A stretch of DNA of 13,540 nt, taken from positions 1 through 13,540 of the forward strand of contig CAJUOQ010000049.1 of the NCBI GenBank assembly GCA_910588235.1, read 5' to 3'. Every line of letters starts with the position of its first letter. Positions within the stretch are counted from its first letter, which is position 1. Source of the DNA: an uncultured Atopostipes sp. (GTDB lineage Bacteria > Bacillota > Bacilli > Lactobacillales > Carnobacteriaceae_A). A program made the translations under genes and the position numbers. Shown in pieces: positions 7,515 to 13,540 of this stretch. The notes under the pieces are model-generated. The model was not told the origin of the DNA. It saw only the letters and a list, made by a program, of their open reading frames with translations, and made no database searches.

Positions 7515-9288
7515 TAAAAAAGAAACATTCCGTCGCAATAAAGCCACAAACTTTTGGGGGACGGTTAAACGTCTAGCGATGTATATGTCGGGCCGCGCCT
7601 GGTGGATCCTTGTGGTCTTCCTCTTATCCGCTGGTTCCGCCATATTAAGTGCGCAATTGCCTTTAGTGATGGGAAATATTACCACAACCATTTTTGAAGG
7701 TTTAGGGATGGAAGCCGGCGTAGATTTTGGCGCTGTAACTCGTCTCATCATTATATTGGGTAGTTTTTATGTATTTAGTGCAGTGTTCCGTTATTTACAA
7801 CAATTTATTACGGCGCGTATTTCACAACATACCGTTTATGATTTACGAAAAGACATTAAAGAGAAAATGGGACGTCTACCAATCTCTTATTTTGACACGC
7901 ACTCAAATGGAGATATCCTGTCCCGTGCGATTAACGATATGGACCAGATTTCTAACGTTTTAGGACAATCATTGACACAAATTTTAACAAGTGTTTTCCA
8001 ATTCTTAGCGATCTTAATTACGATGCTTTCGTTGAGTGGTCCTTTAGCCATTTTAATTATATTGATGATTCCTTTAAATGCTTTGATTATTCGTTTCCTA
8101 GCTCCGAGAGCGCAGAAACAATTTGGAATACGTCAAAATGAAATTGGTCACTTAAACGATTATGTAGAAGAAATGTATACAGGCCATGCGATTGTTAAAG
8201 TCTTTAATCAAGAAGAAAATGAGTTAGAAACGTTTGCTGATAAGAGTGAGAAAGTAAACGACGCTGCCTGGAAAGCAGAATACTATGCCGGCTTGATGAA
8301 CCCGCGTGTGGGAGCAGCGAAAGACTTTATCTTTATCTTAATCACAATTTTTGGTGGTTATGGTGTAGTGACTGGTTCCATCGCAATTGGAGTAGTTCAA
8401 GCTTTCTTACAATATGCGAACCAGTTCAGTCAACCATTCCGTGCGTTAGCGAACTTAGCGAATACAATCCAAATTACAGTTGCTTCTGCAGAACGAGTTT
8501 TTGAAGTTCTAGATGAAGAAGAAATGGAAGAACCAGAAGGCGCTGAAGTGAAAGAAGATTCACCTTATAAAATCGAATTCGAACATGTTCAATTTGGTTA
8601 TAATAAAGACGACTTATTAATGACAGACTTTAACTTAAAAGTACATGCAGGTGAAATGACCGCCATTGTTGGTCCAACAGGAGCTGGTAAGACGACATTA
8701 ATTAACTTATTGGAACGTTTTTACGATGTGAGTGGCGGAGCCATTCGTTATGAAGGTGTAGATGTTCGTGACATGTCTCGAGAAGAATTGCGAGATAAAT
8801 TCTCAATGGTTCTCCAAGATACTTGGTTATTTAGTGGCACGATTTGGGATAACTTAACCTATGGAACGAGCGATGCAGACGAAGAAGAAGTAATTACGGC
8901 ATCTAAAGCAGCGCACGTACACGACTTTGTCGAAACATTACCAGACGGTTATGACACCGTCCTAGAAGAAGATGGTGTGAATATCTCACAGGGACAACGA
9001 CAATTGATCACGATTGCGCGAGCTTTCTTACGCGATCCTGAAATCTTAATTTTAGATGAAGCAACATCCAGTGTGGATACTCGTACGGAAATTCTTATCC
9101 AACGAGCAATGGAACGACTACTCGAAAACCGTACAAGTTTTGTGGTCGCCCACCGCTTATCAACGATTCGAGACGCGGACCGCATTATCGTTATGGATCA
9201 AGGAGACGTTATCGAAACCGGTAGCCACGATGAATTAATGGAGCAACAAGGTTTCTATGCGAACTTGTACAATGCTCAATTTGCTTAA
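7504..9288 (+). CDS. ABC exporter half-transporter, catalytic subunit
   Basis: This is the partner of the preceding half-transporter: 594 residues, six membrane helices (about 25-330) and a C-terminal nucleotide-binding domain. Walker A is GPTGAGKTT (390-398). Walker B has the catalytic E519 (LILDEATSSVD) and the switch histidine H550 (VAHRLST) is present. Its signature motif is altered to ISQGQ (494-498) instead of LSGGQ. The changes complement those in the partner: one composite ATP site (this Walker A/B with the partner's FSGGQ) is intact and the other is degenerate. I start at the ATG at 7504 because AAAGGGG ends 9 nt upstream. The ATG at 7498 is also possible but has only 3 nt spacing. 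The frame is open further upstream to 7405 inside the previous gene, which I do not credit. A strong terminator follows, closing the operon. Confidence 0.93.
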   Translation: MANDKKETFRRNKATNFWGTVKRLAMYMSGRAWWILVVFLLSAGSAILSAQLPLVMGNITTTIFEGLGMEAGVDFGAVTRLIIILGSFYVFSAVFRYLQQFITARISQHTVYDLRKDIKEKMGRLPISYFDTHSNGDILSRAINDMDQISNVLGQSLTQILTSVFQFLAILITMLSLSGPLAILIILMIPLNALIIRFLAPRAQKQFGIRQNEIGHLNDYVEEMYTGHAIVKVFNQEENELETFADKSEKVNDAAWKAEYYAGLMNPRVGAAKDFIFILITIFGGYGVVTGSIAIGVVQAFLQYANQFSQPFRALANLANTIQITVASAERVFEVLDEEEMEEPEGAEVKEDSPYKIEFEHVQFGYNKDDLLMTDFNLKVHAGEMTAIVGPTGAGKTTLINLLERFYDVSGGAIRYEGVDVRDMSREELRDKFSMVLQDTWLFSGTIWDNLTYGTSDADEEEVITASKAAHVHDFVETLPDGYDTVLEEDGVNISQGQRQLITIARAFLRDPEILILDEATSSVDTRTEILIQRAMERLLENRTSFVVAHRLSTIRDADRIIVMDQGDVIETGSHDELMEQQGFYANLYNAQFA

Positions 9289-9306
9289 AAATTAAATAAG
9301 AGATGG

Positions 9307-9345
9307 ATAAACGCGATTATTTTAGTCGCGTTTATTTCTTTTTCT
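9307..9345 (+). terminator. Terminator of the tetR-ABC-ABC operon
   Basis: A perfect 10-bp stem ATAAACGCGA (9307-9316) and TCGCGTTTAT (9326-9335) has a 9-nt loop. It is followed by the T-rich tail TTCTTTTTCT (9336-9345), 18 nt past the stop codon. Confidence 0.9.
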
Positions 9346-9368
9346 ATAGTAGGTGGATGGAGGGCTAC

Positions 9369-9507
9369 CCGGAAGCTAAATGAATTATCGTCCCGCGGTG
9401 AGCGCCCAGCCGGCAGCTAAACGAATTATCGTCCTGCGGTGAGCGTCTATCCGGAAGCTAAATGAATTATCGTCTCGCCGGGAGATAAAACGATTATTGT
9501 CCCGCGG
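9369..9507. repeat. Tandem array of a 41-bp GC-richer repeat (four units)
   Basis: Units begin with CCGG at 9369, 9410, 9451 and 9478. Units 1 and 2 are full 41-mers differing at 6 positions. Unit 3 is cut to 27 bp, its first 24 identical to unit 1. Unit 4 is a 30-bp version matching unit 1 at 24 of 30 bases. The shared core is TAAA, then a GA-rich junction, ATTAT and YGTC. Full units end in GCGG followed by TGAGCG. The 11 bases before unit 1 resemble the end of a unit weakly. The array lies between the ABC operon terminator and the secA promoter, is clearly richer in G+C than the DNA around it, and encodes no credible protein. It looks like a species-specific intergenic repeat; the function is unknown. 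Confidence 0.85.
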
Positions 9508-9593
9508 TACTAATCGCTAAGATGATTCAAGAGAAAAAAATACCGCTTTCTAATAAAAATTCTGTTCAAAAACTCTTTTTATAGCTTTATTCT

Positions 9594-9640
9594 TCGGAAA
9601 GGATTTGTATGAGAAGATACTCACTTTCCGATTGTTTTTT
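9594..9640 (+). terminator. Orphan terminator-like hairpin upstream of secA
   Basis: Perfect 8-bp arms TCGGAAAG (9594-9601) and CTTTCCGA (9624-9631) enclose a possible inner stem (TGAG 9610-9613 with CTCA 9620-9623). TTGTTTTTT (9632-9640) follows. The polarity is plus strand. No gene lies between it and the ABC operon terminator about 250 nt upstream, so it either backs up that terminator, insulates secA, or ends a short untranslated transcript. Confidence 0.6.
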
Positions 9641-9650
9641 ACTATAATTA

Positions 9651-9678
9651 TTGATATTATTAATGATAGACTTATAAT
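9651..9678 (+). promoter_or_regulatory. Sigma-A promoter of secA
   Basis: TTGATA (9651-9656) and a perfect TATAAT (9673-9678) are separated by 16 nt. The predicted start near 9685 gives a leader of about 115 nt before the secA ATG. Two very short overlapping open frames lie in that leader (9693-9725 and 9722-9757). Confidence 0.7.
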
Positions 9679-9800
9679 AATGATGAAGAAGTATGCCCGA
9701 AAGACGAAACAGAGTATACGTATGACAATTAAACATACTATGCATTTTAAAAAATAATAAATAAAAGAATGTGGAATGAATTGACTGAAGGAGATTAAAA

Positions 9801-12236
9801 ATGGTCCAATTTTTAAAAAAATTATTTGATACTGACCGCCAAGTTTTAAAACGTTATGGCGAGATGGCTGATCGAATTGAAAATCTAGCAGATGAGTATG
9901 AAGCTCTATCTGACGATGAATTAAAAGCAAAAACACCCGAACTAAAGAGCCGAATCGAAAATGGTGAAACATTAGATGATTTATTACCGGAAGCTTTTGC
10001 GACGGTCCGTGAAGCTGCTCTCCGTGTGCTCGGACTATATCCATTCCCTGTGCAATTAATGGGAGGTATTGCTTTACACGAAGGAAACATTGCAGAGATG
10101 AAAACCGGAGAAGGTAAGACATTAACAGCGACTATGCCGGTTTATTTAAATGCGCTTGCCGGAAAAGGTGTCCATGTGGTTACAGTGAACGAATACTTAG
10201 CCACTCGTGACGCGGAAGAAATGGGGGAGTTATACGAATGGTTAGGCCTTTCAGTAGGTTTAAACTTAAATTCGAAAAACTCACAAGAAAAACGGGAAGC
10301 TTATGCGGCTGACATTACCTACACCACCAATAACGAGTTAGGTTTTGACTATCTCCGTGATAATATGGTGGTTTATCGAGAAGATATGGTACTACGACCA
10401 TTATCTTATGCGATTTTAGACGAGGTGGACTCGATCTTAATCGATGAAGCGCGTACGCCTTTAATTATTTCCGGACAAGCGTCACGTTCTACTTCATTTT
10501 ATACACGCTGTGATTTCTTTGTAAAAGGTTTAGAAGAAGATGTGGATTATACGATTGATATTCAATCTAAAACAATCAACTTTACCGAAGAAGGCATCGA
10601 TAAAGCAGAGCGTGCTTTCCGCACAGACAACCTATACGATGTGAAGAACCAAGAACTAGTGCACCATTTAGACCAATCGCTTCGTGCAAATTATATGATG
10701 ATCCGTGATAAAGATTATGTTGTCGATGAAGATGAAGTGAAAATCGTCGACCAGTTTACAGGTCGTATTATGGAAGGACGCCGTTATTCTGACGGACTAC
10801 ATCAAGCTATTGAAGCAAAAGAGGATGTAGAAATCCAAAAAGAAACGAAGACAATGGCGACCATTACTTTCCAAAACTTTTTCCGTATGTATGAAAAACT
10901 AGCGGGAATGACGGGTACGGCTAAAACGGAAGAAGAAGAGTTTACTGAAATTTATAATATGAATGTTATTGCAATTCCGACAAATAAACCAATGATTCGT
11001 GATGACCGCGATGATGTGATTTACCCAACCTTGGATAGTAAATTCCGAGCCGTTGTTCGTGATATTAAAGAACGTCACGAAAACGGACAGCCGGTATTGG
11101 TCGGTACAGTTGCAGTAGAAACTTCAGAGCTCTTGAGTCGTTATTTAGAACAAGCAGGCGTTCCGCATGAAGTATTAAATGCGAAGAACCACTTCCGTGA
11201 AGCAGAAATTATTATAACGGCAGGACAACCAGGTTCCGTAACCATTGCGACAAACATGGCTGGTCGTGGTACCGACATTAAGTTAGGCCCTGGTGTGGTT
11301 GAAAATGGCGGTTTAGCTGTTATTGGTACTGAACGACATGAATCTCGTCGTATTGATAACCAGTTACGAGGTCGTTCAGGTCGTCAAGGGGACCCAGGTG
11401 TTTCGCAGTTTTATCTTTCATTAGAAGATGATCTAATGAAACGTGCAGGTTCCGATGCGATTCAGCAATTATTGGAACGCTTGAAAATTGAAGGTGACGA
11501 TGCCGTCATTCAAAGTCGTATGATCTCAAGACAAATTGAATCTGCCCAAGAACGACTTGAAGGAAATAACTATGACACCCGTCGAAATGTTCTTCGTTAC
11601 GATGATGTGATGCGAGAGCAACGTGAAGTGATTTATTCACAGCGTGAAGAAGTTATTTTACAAGATGATTCTTTAGATTATGTAGCGATTCCGATGATTC
11701 AACGTACGATTGATCGTTACGTTGATATCTATACACAAGCTGAAGATCGAGCTGAATGGAATTTAGAATATCTACTTGATTTTGCACAAACTGTTTTACT
11801 GCGTTCTTCTGATGATCTTGCTTTGGAAGACTTGGAAGGTAAAACAGCCAAACAAATTCGAGAATTATTACATGATCTCGCGAAAGAAAATTATTCTGTA
11901 CAAAAAGAACAACTTGAAAGTGAAGAAATGTTTTTAGAGTTTGAAAAAGTGGTTATTTTACGAGTTGTTGACCAACAATGGACCGACCATATTGATGAAA
12001 TGGACCAATTAAGACAAGGAATTGGCTTACGCTCTTATGGTCAAGATGATCCATTAGTGGAATATCAGCAAGAAGGTTACCGTCTGTTTGAGGAAATGAT
12101 TGCAGATATTGAGTATGAAGTGACTCGTCTACTGATGAAATCACAAATTCGTAAAAACCTTGAACGTGAACAAGCACAGCCAACTTCTAAACCTAAAAAA
12201 GTGACGAGAAGACCGAATGAATCGACTAAAGGCTAA
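9801..12236 (+). CDS. secA: SecA, preprotein translocase ATPase
   Basis: SecA is the cytoplasmic motor that pushes unfolded preproteins through SecYEG. The 811-residue protein has Walker A GEGKT (103-107) and Walker B DEVD (207-210) followed by SILIDEARTPLIISG. The preprotein cross-linking region (from about 225) comes next, then the second helicase domain with GTVAVETSE, TNMAGRGTDI and the arginine-rich QLRGRSGRQGDPG. The scaffold and wing domains end in WTDHIDEMDQLRQGIGLRSY. The C-terminus is a short basic tail (QPTSKPKKVTRRPNESTKG) without the cysteine-rich zinc motif many SecA proteins carry. The DNA past the stop encodes no such motif in any nearby frame, so this is not a frameshift. AAGGAG lies 8 nt before the ATG. 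prfB follows after 81 nt, as in many Firmicutes. Confidence 0.98.
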   Translation: MVQFLKKLFDTDRQVLKRYGEMADRIENLADEYEALSDDELKAKTPELKSRIENGETLDDLLPEAFATVREAALRVLGLYPFPVQLMGGIALHEGNIAEMKTGEGKTLTATMPVYLNALAGKGVHVVTVNEYLATRDAEEMGELYEWLGLSVGLNLNSKNSQEKREAYAADITYTTNNELGFDYLRDNMVVYREDMVLRPLSYAILDEVDSILIDEARTPLIISGQASRSTSFYTRCDFFVKGLEEDVDYTIDIQSKTINFTEEGIDKAERAFRTDNLYDVKNQELVHHLDQSLRANYMMIRDKDYVVDEDEVKIVDQFTGRIMEGRRYSDGLHQAIEAKEDVEIQKETKTMATITFQNFFRMYEKLAGMTGTAKTEEEEFTEIYNMNVIAIPTNKPMIRDDRDDVIYPTLDSKFRAVVRDIKERHENGQPVLVGTVAVETSELLSRYLEQAGVPHEVLNAKNHFREAEIIITAGQPGSVTIATNMAGRGTDIKLGPGVVENGGLAVIGTERHESRRIDNQLRGRSGRQGDPGVSQFYLSLEDDLMKRAGSDAIQQLLERLKIEGDDAVIQSRMISRQIESAQERLEGNNYDTRRNVLRYDDVMREQREVIYSQREEVILQDDSLDYVAIPMIQRTIDRYVDIYTQAEDRAEWNLEYLLDFAQTVLLRSSDDLALEDLEGKTAKQIRELLHDLAKENYSVQKEQLESEEMFLEFEKVVILRVVDQQWTDHIDEMDQLRQGIGLRSYGQDDPLVEYQQEGYRLFEEMIADIEYEVTRLLMKSQIRKNLEREQAQPTSKPKKVTRRPNESTKG

Positions 12237-12264
12237 GTCGAAATTGAAGTGAATAAGACGACAT

Positions 12265-12300
12265 GAACCCCTTTTGTAGATTGAAGAGGGGTTCTTTTAT
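12265..12300 (+). terminator. Terminator-like hairpin between secA and prfB
   Basis: GAACCCCTTTT (12265-12275) pairs with GAAGAGGGGTTC (12283-12294) over 11 bp with one G-T, an 8-nt loop and TTTTAT behind it. It ends about 3 nt before the prfB Shine-Dalgarno. No promoter fits between, so it is more likely leaky than absolute. Confidence 0.75.
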
Positions 12301-12317
12301 TCAAGGAGGATCTATAG

Positions 12318-13428
12318 ATGGAACTAAATGAAATACGTAAAGAGTTAGAAGCGATTAATAAAAAAATAAATGCATTTCGGGGGTCTCTTTGACTTAGAAA
12401 AAATGCAAGTGGATATTCGTGAATACAACGAGACCATGACGCAACCAGACTTTTGGGATGAACCAGACAAAGCTCAAACACTCATTAACGAGGCAAATGA
12501 ACTAAAAGATCAATACAATGCCTTTATGCGTTTAAGTGATGGTTACGACGAATACCAATTAATGCTGGAAATGGTCGAAGAAACAGCGGATGATGATTTA
12601 AGAGCTGAATTAACGGAAGGAATTCAGAATCTTCATGATGAAGTGGAAGATTTTGAATTGGTCATGTTATTAGATGATCCTTATGATCGTAACAATGCAA
12701 TCTTAGAATTACATCCTGGTGCTGGAGGAACAGAATCTCAAGACTTCGGTGAAATGCTGTTTAGAATGTATACACGATATATTGAACAAAAAGGCTTTAC
12801 CTTTGAAGTGATTGATTATCAAAGCGGAGACGAAGCCGGAATAAAAAGTGTAACTTTATTAGTCAAAGGCGAATATGCTTATGGCTTTTTAAAAGCAGAA
12901 AAAGGCGTGCATCGATTGGTTCGAATTTCACCTTTCGATTCAGGAGGCCGTCGCCACACTTCTTTCGTTTCTTGTGAAGTAACGCCAGAAGTTTCTGATG
13001 AAATTGAAATTGATGTCCAACCGGATGAAATTCGTGTCGATGTTTACCGCGCGAGTGGAGCGGGCGGACAGCACGTAAACAAAACTGAATCGGCTGTTCG
13101 TATCACGCATCTTGAGACGGGGATTGTAGCTACGAGTCAAGCAGGTCGTTCACAACTTGCGAACCGTCAAACAGCAATGCAGCTGTTGAAATCGAAATTG
13201 TTCCAAAAAGAACAAGAAGAAAAAGAAGCGGAACTCGCAAAATTACGAGGCGAGCAAAAAGAAATTGGTTGGGGTTCTCAAATCCGTTCTTATGTTTTCC
13301 ATCCCTATGCGATGGTAAAAGATCACCGAACCGATGTAGAAAGTGGAAATACAGATGCGGTGATGGATGGCGCATTAGATCAATTTATTGAACCTTATTT
13401 AAGATTAACCATGAATGACCACGAATAA
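12318..13428 (+). CDS. prfB: Peptide chain release factor 2, with programmed +1 frameshift
   Basis: RF2 recognises UGA and UAA in the ribosomal A site and triggers peptide release. Translation starts at ATG 12318, with AAGGAGGA 7 nt upstream. It reads 24 codons to CTT and meets an in-frame TGA at 12390-12392. After a +1 shift (base 12390 skipped) it continues from GAC 12391 to the stop at 13426-13428, giving 369 residues, close to the family norm. The stop-codon recognition tripeptide SPF is at 204-206 and the catalytic GGQ at 249-251 (GAGGQHVNKTESAVRI context). The unbroken downstream frame alone (from ATG 12370) would lack the true N-terminus and has no ribosome site. The shift is the usual autoregulation: low RF2 slows termination at UGA and favours frameshifting. 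The gene sits directly after secA, and a strong terminator follows. Confidence 0.97.
12378..12393 (+). promoter_or_regulatory. prfB +1 recoding signal
   Basis: CGG-GGG-TCT-CTT-TGA-C contains all the classical parts: an internal Shine-Dalgarno-like GGGGG (12379-12383), a 3-nt spacer, the slippery CTT codon (12387-12389), the TGA stop (12390-12392) and the C after it (12393) that weakens termination. After the shift CTT is followed by GAC. Confidence 0.96.
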
Positions 13429-13438
13429 AAAGACAATG

Positions 13439-13485
13439 GCTCAGTTTTTAGAGAAGTTTTTCTTCTTTAGAAATTGAGCTTTTTT
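13439..13485 (+). terminator. Long-stem intrinsic terminator of prfB
   Basis: An 18-bp stem (13439-13456 with 13462-13479, starting GCTCAG and ending TTGAGC) has three G-U wobbles and a TTTTT loop. Six T residues follow (13480-13485). The wobbles become A-C mismatches on the other strand, so it is built for plus-strand RNA. Confidence 0.92.
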
Positions 13486-13502
13486 ATTTGGCTCTATAAT
13501 TT

Positions 13503-13539
13503 ATGGTGTTGATGGATCTTTCAGATTCATTGACACCAT
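13503..13539 (+). other. Second long hairpin at the window edge
   Basis: ATGGTGTTGATGGATCT (13503-13519) pairs with AGATTCATTGACACCAT (13523-13539) over 17 bp with three G-U wobbles around a TTC loop. As with the prfB terminator, the wobbles favour plus-strand RNA. A perfect TATAAT lies just upstream (13495-13500). It may be a second terminator or the start of the next gene's leader; the window ends too soon to tell. Confidence 0.6.
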
Positions 13540-13540
13540 T

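Noticed and set aside
9369..9507. CRISPR-like reading of the repeat array
   Set aside because: Units are contiguous variants of one another with a 41-bp period; there are no unique spacers between constant repeats and no cas genes in the window.
9550..10122. A 190-codon open frame on the minus strand overlapping the secA start and leader
   Set aside because: More than half is antisense to the well-supported secA coding sequence, and the rest runs through AT-rich leader DNA, giving low-complexity Ile/Phe/Ser-rich translation. No family resemblance was found.
12318..12392. prfB as a frameshifted pseudogene
   Set aside because: The shift site is the canonical RF2 recoding signal, and the rest of the gene is intact with SPF and GGQ motifs.

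Overview
The window looks like chromosome from a low-GC Gram-positive bacterium of the order Lactobacillales. The evidence is the AT-rich intergenic DNA, strong AAGGAGG-type ribosome binding sites, a long-form hpf, the yigZ/comFA-comFC/hpf/secA/prfB gene neighbourhood and a prfB with the classical +1 frameshift. A carnobacterial or aerococcal relative is my impression only; the sequence does not fix genus or species. Nothing here is phage, plasmid or IS-like, and I see no tRNA, rRNA or CRISPR array.

Layout. Positions 1-1919 are on the minus strand: a LytR-CpsA-Psr (LCP) cell-wall polymer ligase with its own promoter, and yigZ upstream of it. From about 1920 everything reads on the plus strand. 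First come comFA and comFC (competence; 4-nt overlap, possible ComX-type box upstream), then hpf, the long hibernation factor, with its own sigma-A promoter and a strong terminator at 4961-4994. Next is an accessory three-gene cassette (5037-9345): a TetR-family regulator followed by two ABC half-transporters that form a textbook asymmetric heterodimer. Its promoter carries a perfect 7-3-7 inverted repeat that exactly fills the -35/-10 spacer. A 512-nt gene-free stretch (9289-9800) follows, holding the cassette terminator, a 41-bp tandem repeat array, an orphan terminator-like hairpin and the secA promoter. Last are secA (no C-terminal zinc-binding motif) and prfB (in-frame TGA at codon 25, +1 frameshift), separated by a terminator-like hairpin that leaves no room for a separate prfB promoter. 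The window ends with two tandem long hairpins.

How the genes relate. Most of the window is conserved housekeeping: wall assembly (LCP), DNA uptake (ComFA/ComFC), ribosome hibernation (HPF), protein export (SecA) and termination at UGA/UAA (RF2). hpf, secA and prfB commonly lie close together in Firmicutes, so the tetR-ABC-ABC cassette, bounded by a terminator on one side and a repeat array on the other, looks like an insertion into conserved synteny. The cassette is probably a self-regulated drug or lipid exporter operon.

I found no wholly new system. The items most worth a second look are the tetR operator/promoter architecture, the 41-bp repeat array, the orphan terminator before secA, the secA-prfB read-through arrangement and short leader ORFs before hpf and secA.
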